A DNA stretch of 64,000 bases from Anaerolineales bacterium (GTDB taxonomy: Bacteria; Chloroflexota; Anaerolineae; Anaerolineales; UBA6663), in contig JADZEK010000133.1 of assembly GCA_020850595.1 (NCBI GenBank), forward strand, positions 20,517 to 84,516, given 5' to 3'. Positions within the stretch are counted from its first letter, which is position 1, and every line of letters starts with the position of its first letter. Below the pieces are notes generated by a model. It had not been told where the DNA came from. It searched no databases and saw only the letters and a list, made by a program, of their open reading frames with translations. Below, piece by piece: positions 16,958 to 25,756 of this stretch. The position numbers and the translations under genes are program-made.

Positions 16958-19495
16958 ATGGCCCGGCCTGAGATTGACTGGACCTTCGCCACGGCCCCGG
17001 AGCCGCAGGAGCCGCCCGCGCCCGCGCCGCCTCGCCGGGGGCCGGGCCGTTTCCGCTGGCCGCGCGGCCGCTGGCTGGCCGGGCTGGGCCTGCTGCTGGC
17101 GCTGGCGGCGGGCGGCGCCTGGGTTGTAGTGCGCGTCGGCGAGCAGCGCGTGCGCGCCCAGCTCACCGCCGAGGTGGTCTACGAGGACGAGCAGTCGCTG
17201 GCGGGCGCGGCCGACCTGGCCCTGAGTGTCTGGGGTGAACCGCCGTTCACCTCGCCTGTGAACGATCCCCTGGTGCTGTGGCGCAAGCGCCGCGCCGCCG
17301 AGGTGGCCCTGGGCCTGGCCGCGCCGCTGCCGGTGGCGGCCCTCACGCCCGCCGGCGGCCCGCCCAGCGTGACCGCCGTGAAGCCCGACCCCAACAACCC
17401 GAACTTCTGGATCGTGACGGTCGTGCGCGGCTACCACGACTCGGCGGGCGGCCTGATGCAGTTCGCGCTCGACCAGCGCTATCAATCTGCCGGCCCCGGC
17501 CTGTGGCAGCGCGTGCCGCCCAACACCGCCGCGCCGGCGGCCACCACCATCTTCGCCGGTGAGCGCATCTCGATCACCCTGCCGGTAGACGCTCTGCCCG
17601 ATCTGAGCGATAGCCTGTTCGCGCTAGATGCCGCGCTGGTGCAAGCCTGCGCCGACTGGGGCACTACGGCCTGCGGGGACGACCAGTTGGTGGCGGTGTT
17701 CACCGCCCAGCCCAACCTGCTCCCGGCGGCCAGCGCGATCCCCCCCGGCGCCGAAGCCGGGCGCGGGCCGTACCCGTGGGCGTTCGACCTGGCGGCGGCG
17801 GTGCCCCCAGCGCCCACGCGCCTCTACCTGCCCTCGCCGCAAGTGGCCGGGCGGCCGCACGATGACGCCGCCCGCGCCGCGCTGACCCATGCCCTCACCG
17901 TCTACGGCCTGACCGCGCTCGCCAATGCCCAGACCGGCAAGGGCGAGCTGCGCTCCGACTTCTTCCGCGACGCCCTGGTGGCCCGCGCCGAGCTGCGCCT
18001 GGGCCTGACCGCGCCGCCCACCTACACGCTGCAAGCCGCCGACTACCTGTCAGTGGCGGGCCTGTGGGCGGCCGGCCCTGACACCCTGGCGCTGGAACCG
18101 AGCGCTGCCCTGCCGCTGAGCTTGCAGGCACTGCAATTCCTCGACCTGGCCCTGGGCGAGCGGCCGCCCACCGCCGACGCCGCCCTGCTGCGCGCGCTGA
18201 CCCGCCGGCCCGACCTGCGCGCCTGGCTGACCGGCGCGCTGGGCCAAACCGACACGGCCGCGGCGCTGGCCGCCTGGGAGCAGCAAGCCGCCGCCCAACT
18301 CAACGCCGCGGGCGCGCCGCCCGCCGCTAGCCTGGACGGCCTGCTCTACACCTGCGCGGGCGAGACCTTTTTGCAGCGCGGCGGCGCGGCCCTGGCCCTG
18401 CCCGACCCCGCCCCCTGGCCCGGCCAGAGCCTGAGCAACATGGCCCTCTCCGCCGCCGGCCGCTACCTGGCGCGCGTGACGTCGAGCGAGCCGGGCGTGG
18501 CCCGGCTGGAAGTGCTCGACCTGGCCGAGCCGCAGCCTGCCGTGCCGGTCGCCGTAGCCGACGCGCCGGAGATTTACCTGATCGGTTGGGCGAACGATCA
18601 AACGCTGGTATACGCGCAGCGCCTGGCGGGCAGCTCCGATAGCGCGATCCTTGAGCTGCGCGGCTACGACCGGGCCGCCGGCCAGAGCCGCGAGCTGGCC
18701 AGCGAGGCGCTGGCGCCGTGGTTCCTCGGCCTGGGCGATTGGCTGCCCGACCGCACCGGGTTGGTGGTTAACCTCGCCCTGACAGACACCACCAGCCCGC
18801 TCGGCTTTGCCCCGGCGCTCATCTCGCTGGAGCCGGGCGTGCCCCCGCGCCAACTGGTTGAGCAGGGCTTCCCCGCGCGGCTTTCGCCCGACGGCCGCCT
18901 GCTGGTCTATGGATTGCTGGAGCCGATGGGGGTGGATAACTTTCAGTTGTTAACGCTGATGCTGCTCGACCGGGCGACCGGCGCGCAGCGCTTGCTGGCG
19001 CGGGCGGCCGACCTCAATCTGCCGGATGGCCCGGCCGTCGCCCTGTTCAACCTCCTCCCCCTGGCCTGGACCGGTGACAGCGCCTGGGTGGTGGCCCTCG
19101 CGGCGGGCAACACGAGCACCCACCTGTATCTGCTGCCTGCCTCCCCTGGCGGCCCGCCCATCGCCTTGCCGCCCATCGGCGGCGAGGCGGCCTTCTTCAT
19201 GGCGGTCGCCGCCTCGCCCGACGGCCGCTACCTCAGCTACTGGCCCTATGGTCAGGCCGGGGTCGCGCCGCTCACGCTGCTCGATCTCGCCTCGCTCCAG
19301 CCCGGCGCCACCACGGCCGCGGTCCAAACGCTGGCCCAGCAGGCCGCCGCCGCGGCCTGGGCGCCCACCGGCCACCGCCTGGCCGTGGCGGGCCGCGGCG
19401 GCCTGCGCCTGATTGACCTGGACACCGGCGCGACCCGCTGGCTCGACTTTCGCGATTGCGGTATCGTGGAGTGGTACGCGCCGCCCCTCCGCTAG
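16958..19495 (+). CDS. Membrane-anchored propeller-like protein (paralog 2)
   Basis: 845 aa from ATG 16958, giving MARPEIDWTFATAP, which aligns with the MAQPEFDWTF start of the preceding gene. Layout is the same: cytoplasmic DWTF motif, Pro/Arg linker, one membrane helix (about residues 45-65), a variable middle with LMQFALDQRYQSAGP matching paralog 1, and C-terminal propeller-like blades ending AWAPTGHRLAVAGRGGLRL. The two genes arose by tandem duplication and have diverged. The conserved cytoplasmic DWTF tip suggests a shared intracellular partner (inference). Has its own TATAAT box. Confidence 0.8.
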   Translation: MARPEIDWTFATAPEPQEPPAPAPPRRGPGRFRWPRGRWLAGLGLLLALAAGGAWVVVRVGEQRVRAQLTAEVVYEDEQSLAGAADLALSVWGEPPFTSPVNDPLVLWRKRRAAEVALGLAAPLPVAALTPAGGPPSVTAVKPDPNNPNFWIVTVVRGYHDSAGGLMQFALDQRYQSAGPGLWQRVPPNTAAPAATTIFAGERISITLPVDALPDLSDSLFALDAALVQACADWGTTACGDDQLVAVFTAQPNLLPAASAIPPGAEAGRGPYPWAFDLAAAVPPAPTRLYLPSPQVAGRPHDDAARAALTHALTVYGLTALANAQTGKGELRSDFFRDALVARAELRLGLTAPPTYTLQAADYLSVAGLWAAGPDTLALEPSAALPLSLQALQFLDLALGERPPTADAALLRALTRRPDLRAWLTGALGQTDTAAALAAWEQQAAAQLNAAGAPPAASLDGLLYTCAGETFLQRGGAALALPDPAPWPGQSLSNMALSAAGRYLARVTSSEPGVARLEVLDLAEPQPAVPVAVADAPEIYLIGWANDQTLVYAQRLAGSSDSAILELRGYDRAAGQSRELASEALAPWFLGLGDWLPDRTGLVVNLALTDTTSPLGFAPALISLEPGVPPRQLVEQGFPARLSPDGRLLVYGLLEPMGVDNFQLLTLMLLDRATGAQRLLARAADLNLPDGPAVALFNLLPLAWTGDSAWVVALAAGNTSTHLYLLPASPGGPPIALPPIGGEAAFFMAVAASPDGRYLSYWPYGQAGVAPLTLLDLASLQPGATTAAVQTLAQQAAAAAWAPTGHRLAVAGRGGLRLIDLDTGATRWLDFRDCGIVEWYAPPLR

Positions 19496-19595
19496 GGCGC
19501 GGCGCCGGCCCCGCCTCCCGCTGCCGCGCCCTTCGCCCGCGCGCCGTTTTTGAGTTATAAACAGGCCAGTCTATTCGCCGCCCTCAGGAGCCTCT

Positions 19596-19883
19596 ATGTC
19601 CGCCTACATCGTTGTTGACATTCGCGTGCGCGATGCCGAAGGCTACGCCCGCTACCGCGCCGAAGTGCCGCCGCTGGTCGCCCAATACGGCGGGCGCTAC
19701 CTGGCGCGCGGCGGCGCGCTGGAGGTCATGGAAGGCGACTGGCAGCCGGAGCGCCTCGTCATCATCGAATTCCCCAGCGTCGAGCAGGCCAAAGCCTTCC
19801 TGCACTCGCCCGAATATGTCAGCCTGCGCGCCACGCGCCGCGCCACCACCGACTCTAACCTGGTCATCGTGCCGGGGGTCTAG
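19596..19883 (+). CDS. DUF1330 family protein
   Basis: 95 aa, the usual size of this ferredoxin-like dimeric alpha/beta-barrel family. Motifs MSAYIVVDIRVRD..GYARY, GGRYLARGG and ERLVIIEFPSVEQAKAF with SPEY are characteristic. No catalytic role is established for the family. CAGGAG lies eight bases before ATG and a TATAAA at 19556-19561 is a possible -10. The glpK start is six bases beyond its stop, so the two genes probably form an operon; a functional link with glycerol metabolism is not shown. Confidence 0.9.
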   Translation: MSAYIVVDIRVRDAEGYARYRAEVPPLVAQYGGRYLARGGALEVMEGDWQPERLVIIEFPSVEQAKAFLHSPEYVSLRATRRATTDSNLVIVPGV

Positions 19884-19889
19884 CGCGCC

Positions 19890-21407
19890 ATGCTGCTGCT
19901 GGCGCTCGACCAGGGCACCACCTCCACCCGCGCCATGGTCTTCGACCAGGCCGGGCGCGCGCTGGCCCGCGCCCAGCGCGAGCACCGCCAGATTTACCCC
20001 CAGCCCGGCTGGGTGGAGCACGACCCGCTCGAAATCTGGGCGGCGGCTCAGGCCGTTTTGAGCGACGCCCTGGCCCAGGGCATTGATCGCCGGCAGATCG
20101 GCGCGCTCGGCCTGACCAACCAGCGCGAGACCGTGGTGGTTTGGGAGCGCGCCACCGGCCGCCCTATCCACAATGCCCTGGTCTGGCAAGACACGCGCAC
20201 CGCCGCCGACATCGCCGCGCTGGTCGCCCACGGCGGGCAAGACCGTTTCCGCGCCCAGACCGGCCTGCCGCTCGCCACCTACTTCTCTGGAACCAAGCTG
20301 GCCTGGCTGCTCGACCATGTGCCGGGCGCGCGCCAACAGGCCGCCGCCGGCGACCTGCTCTTTGGCACCATGGACAGTTGGCTCATCTGGAACCTGACCG
20401 GCGGGCCGCGCGGCGGGCGGCACCTGACCGACGTGACCAACGCCGGCCGCACGCAGCTTCTGAATATTCACACCCTGGCCTGGGACGCTGAGCTTTTGCG
20501 CCTCCTGGCCGTGCCGCGCCTGGGCCTGCCGGAGGTGCGCGCCTCCAGCGAAGTCTACGGCGAGGTGGCCGCGAGTGTGGCGGGCGGCGCGCTGGCCGGG
20601 CTGCCCGTGGCGGGCGCGCTGGGCGACCAGCAGGCCGCGCTCTTCGGCCAGACCTGCTTCGCCCCCGGCGAGGCCAAGAACACCTATGGCACCGGCTGCT
20701 TCCTGCTGCTCAACACCGGCCCCGCGCCCGTGCCCTCGGCCAACGGCCTGCTCACCACGCTTGGCTATCAGCTCGTCGGGCAGCAGCCGGTCTACGCGCT
20801 AGAGGGCAGCCTCGCCATCACCGGCGCACTGGTGCAGTGGCTGCGCGACAACCTCGGCCTCATCGCCAACGCCGCCGAGATCGAGCCGCTGGCGCGCAGC
20901 GTGAGCGACAACGGCGGCGTGTATTTCGTGCCCGCCTTCTCCGGCCTCTACGCGCCCTACTGGAAGGACGCCGCCCGCGGCGTGATCGCCGGGCTGACGC
21001 GCTACGCCACCAAGGCCCACCTGGCCCGCGCCGCGCTGGAGGCCACCGCCTACCAGACGCGCGATGTGCTCGAGGCCATGCGGCGCGATGCCGCCGCCTC
21101 GGGCGGCGCGCTTGACTTGAGCGCCCTCAAGGTGGACGGCGGCATGGTTTTCAACGAACTGCTGATGCAGTTTCAGGCCGACCAGTTGGGCGTGCCCGTT
21201 ATCCGCCCGCGCGTGGCCGAGACCACCGCGCTGGGGGCCGCCTACGCCGCCGGCCTGGCCGTGGGCGCGTGGCGCGGCCTGGACGACCTGCGCGCCAATT
21301 GGGGCGAAGACCGCCGCTGGACCCCGGCCCTGCCCGCGGCCGAGCGCGACCGCCTTTACGCCCAGTGGCAAAAGGCTGTGACGCGCACGTTCGATTGGGT
21401 GGAGTGA
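19890..21407 (+). CDS. glpK: Glycerol kinase
   Basis: 505 aa, family length. FGGY-type sugar kinase with N-terminal [16 protein letters not shown] (phosphate-binding loop), [35 protein letters not shown], then [23 protein letters not shown] and the C-terminal [16 protein letters not shown] and [14 protein letters not shown]. These are the specific glycerol kinase landmarks. Converts glycerol and ATP to sn-glycerol-3-phosphate in the cytoplasm. No glpF or glpD is present nearby. No Shine-Dalgarno is evident, consistent with coupling to the upstream gene six bases away. Confidence 0.96.
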   Translation: MLLLALDQGTTSTRAMVFDQAGRALARAQREHRQIYPQPGWVEHDPLEIWAAAQAVLSDALAQGIDRRQIGALGLTNQRETVVVWERATGRPIHNALVWQDTRTAADIAALVAHGGQDRFRAQTGLPLATYFSGTKLAWLLDHVPGARQQAAAGDLLFGTMDSWLIWNLTGGPRGGRHLTDVTNAGRTQLLNIHTLAWDAELLRLLAVPRLGLPEVRASSEVYGEVAASVAGGALAGLPVAGALGDQQAALFGQTCFAPGEAKNTYGTGCFLLLNTGPAPVPSANGLLTTLGYQLVGQQPVYALEGSLAITGALVQWLRDNLGLIANAAEIEPLARSVSDNGGVYFVPAFSGLYAPYWKDAARGVIAGLTRYATKAHLARAALEATAYQTRDVLEAMRRDAAASGGALDLSALKVDGGMVFNELLMQFQADQLGVPVIRPRVAETTALGAAYAAGLAVGAWRGLDDLRANWGEDRRWTPALPAAERDRLYAQWQKAVTRTFDWVE

Positions 21408-21568
21408 AGCGGAGAGGCGGGGCGCAGGCTGAGGCGCTTGAGCTGCCGGCCTCTCTGAGCGCACATGCGCGCCAAAGTCCCAACTTGCGGTACGATATAC
21501 GCCGTCAACCTGTGGCATCACTGCCCACCGCGCGCCGCTCGCCGCCGCGCCCAATGAAGGACACCCAT

Positions 21569-22003
21569 ATGGCTACGACTCGTTCGCGCGCCGTCCGCCT
21601 CGCCCTCGCCGCCCTGCTGCTGGCCGCCCTGGCCTGCGCCTTCCCCGGCGCGGCCGCCCCCACGCCCACCCCCACCGCGCTCGTCACCACCTCCCTGGGC
21701 GCGTTCGACTGCACCGGCTCGGAGAACGGCCTCCTGGCGTATGCCGGGCGCCTCACCTTCGCGCCCGCGCCCGACGCCAGTTGGCAAGCCCAAGGCGAGA
21801 CACCCGTCACCGGCCAGTACGACTACGACCCCGCCAGCAGCCTGTTCACCTTCGGCGGCGGCTTCGTCTTCGACAGCGCCATCTACGACGCCAACACCGA
21901 CACCCTGGTCGCCACCGTCACCCCCGGCACCACGCTGGCCCACGCCGAGGGCGGCAGCGTCACCTGCGTGCGCGCCCAGCCCGGCATCACCGGCCCCGGC
22001 TAG
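21569..22003 (+). CDS. Small secreted lipoprotein
   Basis: 144 aa from ATG 21569, chosen because GAAGGA sits nine bases upstream; an in-frame ATG at 21554 would add MKDTH. The signal peptide ends in LAALAC (lipobox) and is followed by the Thr-Pro linker PTPTPTALV. The mature part is one small beta-rich domain with a Cys pair (DCTGSENG and VTCVRAQ) and repeats of FTFGGGFVFD type. Three bases separate it from the methyltransferase gene downstream. Function unknown. Confidence 0.75.
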   Translation: MATTRSRAVRLALAALLLAALACAFPGAAAPTPTPTALVTTSLGAFDCTGSENGLLAYAGRLTFAPAPDASWQAQGETPVTGQYDYDPASSLFTFGGGFVFDSAIYDANTDTLVATVTPGTTLAHAEGGSVTCVRAQPGITGPG

Positions 22004-22006
22004 GCC

Positions 22007-22726
22007 ATGCCCAAATCCACGCCGGAACAAATCCGCGCGCGCTTCGACGCAGACGTGGAACGCTTTTCCAACTTAGAGACCGGCCAGAGCGCGACCATGG
22101 ACGCGCCGCTGGTGCTGGAGCTGGTGGTGCAGGCCGCCGCCGCCGCCACCCCGCGCGCCCGCGCCGCGCTCGACCTGGGCTGCGGCGCGGGCAACTACAG
22201 CCTCAAGCTCCTGCAAGCGCTGCCCAACCTGGACGTGACCCTGCTCGACCTGAGCCGCCCCATGCTCGAGCGCGCCGCCCAGCGCGTGCAGCCGCAGACC
22301 ACCGGCCGCGTGACCACCGTGCAGGCCGACCTGCGCGCCTACGCCCCCGGCCCCGCGCAGTTCGATGTGATCCTGGCGGCGGCCGTGCTCCATCATTTGC
22401 GCGCCGACGCCGAGTGGCAGGCGGCCTTCGCCATGCTCTACGCCGCGCTGCGCCCTGGCGGCAGCGTGTGGATCGCCGACCTGGTGGCCCACGAGCACCC
22501 CGGCCCGCAAGCCGTCATCTGGCAGCGCTACGGCGAGTACCTGACCAGCCTGCGCGACACCGCCTACCGCGACACCGTCTTCGCCTACATCGAGGCCGAG
22601 GACTCGCCGCGCCCGCTCACCTACCAGCTCGACCGGCTGCGCGCCGCCGGCTTCGCCCAGGTGGACGTGCTCCACAAGCGCGGGCCGTTCGCGGCCTTTG
22701 GCGCGGTGAAAGGCGGCGCGGCCTGA
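22007..22726 (+). CDS. Class I SAM-dependent methyltransferase
   Basis: 239 aa. Rossmann-type motifs: motif I ALDLGCGAGNYSLKL (about residues 54-68), acidic end of strand 2 LLDLSRPMLE, motif III region VQADLRAYAPG, post-motif FDVILAAAVLHHL and LRPGGSVWIADL. It resembles small-molecule methyltransferases of the UbiE/Methyltransf_25 type. The substrate cannot be predicted. Its TGA overlaps the ATG of the SET gene (TGATG at 22724-22728), so both are coupled. Confidence 0.88.
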   Translation: MPKSTPEQIRARFDADVERFSNLETGQSATMDAPLVLELVVQAAAAATPRARAALDLGCGAGNYSLKLLQALPNLDVTLLDLSRPMLERAAQRVQPQTTGRVTTVQADLRAYAPGPAQFDVILAAAVLHHLRADAEWQAAFAMLYAALRPGGSVWIADLVAHEHPGPQAVIWQRYGEYLTSLRDTAYRDTVFAYIEAEDSPRPLTYQLDRLRAAGFAQVDVLHKRGPFAAFGAVKGGAA

Positions 22727-23226
22727 TGGCGCGGATGGGCCAGAACCCTGTGCCGCCCTTCGAGGTGCGCGCCTCGCCCATCCAGGGGCAGGGCGTGTTC
22801 GCCACCCGCCGCATCCGCCGCGGCGCGCGCCTGCTCGAGTACACGGGCGAGCGCATCAGCCACGCCGAGGCCAACCAGCGCTACGACGACGACGCCGTGG
22901 ACCACCCGCACACCTTCCTCTTCACCGTCAGCGCCCAGGTGGTGATAGACGCCGCCGTGGACGGCAACGCGGCGCGCTTCATCAACCACTCCTGCGCCCC
23001 CAACTGCCAGGCCGTGGACGATGAGGGCCGCATCTTCATCGAAGCCGCCCGCGCCATCCGGCCCGGCGAAGAGCTGGCCTACGACTACCAGCTCGAACGC
23101 GCCGGGCGCTGGCGCAAGGACTTCGCCCAGCGCTACGCCTGCCGCTGCGGCGCGCCCAACTGCCGCGGCGTGCTGCTGCTCAAGCCGAAGCGCCCCCGCC
23201 GCCCCGCGCGCGCCCTAGCCGCCTAA
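22726..23226 (+). CDS. SET-domain protein (putative lysine methyltransferase)
   Basis: 166 aa starting at the ATG overlapping the previous stop. The complete SET core is visible: PIQGQGVFATRRIRRG (SET-I), LEYTGERIS, the pseudoknot motif RFINHSCAPNCQA, GEELAYDYQLE, and a post-SET Cys cluster CRCGAPNCRG that with the NHSC cysteine can bind Zn. Such proteins transfer methyl groups from S-adenosylmethionine to protein lysines; bacterial targets are mostly unknown. The last 12 bases overlap the convergent VOC gene. Compact eukaryote-like SET genes in bacteria are often horizontally acquired; base composition here matches the neighbours. Confidence 0.9.
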   Translation: MARMGQNPVPPFEVRASPIQGQGVFATRRIRRGARLLEYTGERISHAEANQRYDDDAVDHPHTFLFTVSAQVVIDAAVDGNAARFINHSCAPNCQAVDDEGRIFIEAARAIRPGEELAYDYQLERAGRWRKDFAQRYACRCGAPNCRGVLLLKPKRPRRPARALAA

Positions 23227-23607
23227 CGGCGCGAACAGGTCTATCAGGTTCCCATCGGGGTCGAGCACCCCGGCGTAGCGCTGGCCCCAAAAAGCGTCCC
23301 ACGGCGCGCGCTTGCCGACATAGCCCGCCGCCGTCAGTTGGGCGTACAGCGCATCCACCGCGGCGGGTGTGTCGCACTTAAACGCCAGGCCAATGGCGTG
23401 CCCCGCCGGCTCAACCCACTCTGGGTCGAAGCCCTTGATCAGCGCCACCGTGTCCCACGCCAAGCGGTAGCCGTTGGGCGTGATGACTTCGACGTGGTCT
23501 TCTTGCTCGGCCCCTTCCGCGATGGCCAGCCCCAGTTGCCGGTAGAACGCCAGCGCCTTGGCCATATCGCGCACCGCAATGCCGATCATGTCAAGCTGAA
23601 TGTTCAT
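23215..23607 (-). CDS. VOC/glyoxalase-fold protein
   Basis: 130 aa. Two beta-alpha-beta-beta-beta halves typical of the vicinal oxygen chelate fold: N-terminal LDMIGIAVRDMAKALAFYRQLGL and C-terminal AAVDALYAQLTAAGY with VLDPDGNLIDLFAPLGG. The usual metal positions are only partly occupied (HAIGLAF and the final D/L.F region), so it may be a binding or antibiotic-resistance-like member rather than a glyoxalase. It is convergent with the SET gene and overlaps it by 12 bases. AGGGAGCG precedes ATG on the minus strand. Confidence 0.88.
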   Translation of the reverse strand: MNIQLDMIGIAVRDMAKALAFYRQLGLAIAEGAEQEDHVEVITPNGYRLAWDTVALIKGFDPEWVEPAGHAIGLAFKCDTPAAVDALYAQLTAAGYVGKRAPWDAFWGQRYAGVLDPDGNLIDLFAPLGG

Positions 23608-23779
23608 CGTTCGCTCCCTGAGTCCGGTTGTTGCCCCAGTCTAGCACGGCCGCGCCGGCGCCCGCCGGTCTGCGTTGGGCGGACGGCCCCGCGGGTCTTG
23701 GCCCCAGCCCCGCGCGCTGGCCCGCCTCTTGCACTAACCCTGCATGCGCGGAGCGCCTAACCCCCGCGCTGGAGGCAGC

Positions 23780-24607
23780 ATGTCATCCGATCCCCGCCTA
23801 ATGTCGTCGCTGGCCGCCCCGGCCGCCCCGCGCCCGGCTCCGCCCGCCGCGCCGACGGCCGCGTCGAGCGCCCAATCCACCTCGGCCCCGGCCGCTGCTG
23901 CTCCGCGCGCGGCCCCGGCCGCCCAACCCGCGCCCGCCGCCGCGCGCGTGCGCTCGCTGCGGGCCGCCGCCATCCGCGCCCGCGCCTGGCAAACCGTCTG
24001 GTCGCTGGCCCTGCGCTACCCCGGCCTGGAAGTCTTCGAGGGCCTCGCCGCCAACCCCAGCGGCAGCCTGGAGCGCGCCCTGCGCTGGTGCCTGGCCGGG
24101 GCCGCCCTGGGCTTTGGCCCGCCCGCCCTGTTCAGCTTCGTGCGCGGCCTCGTCCCCCTGCCCACCATCCTGTTTTCATATGGCGCGCTCGTCGTGCTGC
24201 TCGTGGCCGCCTTCGCCCTGGCGGTCGCCGCCGCCTGCGCCGCCGCCGCGCACCTCGCTGCTCACGGCTTCCGGCTGCGCCCGCACCTGTTGGAGCGCCA
24301 ACCGGCCCCGGCGGGCGGCGCGGGCCTCTTTCAGCGCGAAGTCTACGCCCGGCTGCTGTTCGCCTGCGCCGCCTTCGCCGCGCCGCTCAGCCTGGCCCTG
24401 GGCGGAGCGCTGCTCCTGCCCGGCCTGGCGCGCGTCGTGGCCGTCCTGGGCCTTGCCGCCGCGTCCGTCGCCCTGGGCGGCCTGGCCGTGCGCGCCGCCT
24501 GCCGGGTTAGCGCGCGCTGGGCCGCCGTGGCCGCGCTGGCCGGGTTCGCCGCCGCGCTGCTGCCGCTGGCCGTCATCGCCGGCGCGTGGTGGGGCCTGAC
24601 CAGCTAG
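23780..24607 (+). CDS. Multi-pass membrane protein with Ala/Pro-rich N-terminus
   Basis: 275 aa from ATG 23780, preceded by GGAGG at seven bases. Residues 1-60 are almost only Ala, Pro and Ser and probably disordered. About residues 95-275 form five hydrophobic helices. The arrangement (…FGPPALFSFVRGLVPLP…, then LFQREVYARLLFACAAFAAPL) recalls Yip1-type integral membrane proteins, but the match is weak. No neighbours suggest a role. Confidence 0.65.
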   Translation: MSSDPRLMSSLAAPAAPRPAPPAAPTAASSAQSTSAPAAAAPRAAPAAQPAPAAARVRSLRAAAIRARAWQTVWSLALRYPGLEVFEGLAANPSGSLERALRWCLAGAALGFGPPALFSFVRGLVPLPTILFSYGALVVLLVAAFALAVAAACAAAAHLAAHGFRLRPHLLERQPAPAGGAGLFQREVYARLLFACAAFAAPLSLALGGALLLPGLARVVAVLGLAAASVALGGLAVRAACRVSARWAAVAALAGFAAALLPLAVIAGAWWGLTS

Positions 24608-24621
24608 GGTCCCATCACCGC

Positions 24622-24669
24622 GCCAAAACAATAACGGGCCGGGCGCTGATTGCAGCCGCCTGGCCCGTT
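24622..24669 (-). terminator. Hairpin with minus-strand T-tract
   Basis: AACGGGCC (24633-24640) pairs with GGCCCGTT (24662-24669), with further inner pairing. On the minus strand it is followed by ATTGTTTTGG. No minus-strand protein gene precedes it, so it either ends a non-coding transcript from 24670-24920 or is a bidirectional terminator of the plus-strand gene. Confidence 0.45.
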
Positions 24670-24895
24670 GGCGTGAGAGCCGACTGAGCTTCCACGAGTC
24701 ACCGACGCCGGAACGAAGGAACCAATCTCATTCGCGCCCGTCTCTTTGGCTTTCCCGGGGCAAACACAGGGCGACGCGCATCTGTCGGGCCGGCTGGCTC
24801 ACGGTCGCGGACGCGTGAGCGGGTACGGGTAAGTCGCCGGCACCTGGTTGGCTGGCTTACGTTCGCGCCTATGGGGGCCGGGGGTTAGGGCTTTA
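24670..24895 (-). ncRNA. Possible structured RNA in 369-base intergenic region
   Basis: The gap 24608-24976 holds no protein-like frame. On the minus strand a perfect TTGACA (24920-24915) has only a poor -10 (around TAAAGC). The sequence can form stems GGGTAA/TTACCC, GCTCACG/CGTGAGC and GGCGT...ACGCC with inner GACT/AGTC, and it ends at the terminator-like hairpin 24669-24622. No known RNA class was recognised. Alternatively it is the structured 5' region of the plus-strand gene at 24977, whose TATAAT is at 24928-24933. Confidence 0.25.
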
Positions 24896-24976
24896 CCCAG
24901 CGCGCCCCGCCGCTTGTCAACCGCCTCTATAATGAGCGGCGCGTATCCCTGAGACCCTTGAGGCCCCGCCCCCCCC

Positions 24977-25621
24977 ATGCCCACCCTCCAATCCGCCCTC
25001 ACCCCCACCGAAGCCGAGCGCCTCGCCCGCCTCGACACCCCGCTCAAAATCCAGGCCTTCCTCGACACCTTCGCCTACAGCACCGAAGACCGCTACCGCG
25101 CCCCGCTCACCGCCCTGCGCGACCGCACCGCCCACTGCTACGACGGGGCCATCCTGGCCGCCGCGCTGTTGCAGCGCCTGGGCCACCCCGCCCAGGTGCT
25201 CGATATGCTCCCCAACGACCGCGACGACGACCACCTGCTCGCCCTCTTCCAGGTAGACCGTCACTGGGGCGCACTCGCCAAAAGCAACTTCAGCGGCCTG
25301 CGCTACCGCGAACCGATCCACCGCACCTTGCGCGAACTCGTCCTCTCCTACTTCGAAGACTACTTCAACGCCGCCGGCGAAAAGACCCTGCGCGCCTACA
25401 CCCTGCCTCTGCGCCTGGCCCGCTTCAACCGCCTGAACTGGGAGACCGACGACGCCGCCCTCGACGCCATCGCCGACGCCATCGACACCGTCCGCAAAGT
25501 CACCTTGCTCACCCCGGCCATGGTGGCCCGCCTCTGCCGCGTGGACGAGCGCGCCCGGCAAGCGGGCCTACTCGGGGCCGACCCGGCCGGCCTGTTCCAC
25601 CTCGACCCCGGCCCCGAATAA
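24977..25621 (+). CDS. Transglutaminase-like superfamily protein
   Basis: 214 aa. The core HCYDGAILAAALLQRLGHP (about residues 52-70) has the catalytic-type Cys at a helix start, and DDDHLLALFQVDRHWGALAKSN gives the His. This Cys...His order matches transglutaminase/protease-like folds used as peptidases or in other roles. The second half (SGLRYREPIHRTLRELVLSYFEDYFN) is alpha-helical with many aromatic residues and looks family-specific. Preceded by a 44-base leader after TATAAT 24928-24933. The true substrate is unknown. Confidence 0.6.
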   Translation: MPTLQSALTPTEAERLARLDTPLKIQAFLDTFAYSTEDRYRAPLTALRDRTAHCYDGAILAAALLQRLGHPAQVLDMLPNDRDDDHLLALFQVDRHWGALAKSNFSGLRYREPIHRTLRELVLSYFEDYFNAAGEKTLRAYTLPLRLARFNRLNWETDDAALDAIADAIDTVRKVTLLTPAMVARLCRVDERARQAGLLGADPAGLFHLDPGPE

Positions 25622-25756
25622 GCTCGGCCCATTGCGCCTCTGCTACAATAGCGCCCGGCCTCCACCCGGCTCATCATCCATCAGTCCCTAGCGAAGCCTC
25701 CCCCGCGTCTCGACACGGGGAGCGGCTCCCAACCACACCCGACAGCCACTATCCGC

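Noticed and set aside
24680..24720. AGCTCAGTCGG-like tRNA D-arm on the minus strand
   Set aside because: No matching T-arm (GGTTCGA) or acceptor stem at the expected distance.
24757..24765. GGGGCAAAC resembling a c-di-GMP riboswitch core
   Set aside because: The rest of the consensus (GACGCAAAGC and the second stem) is missing.
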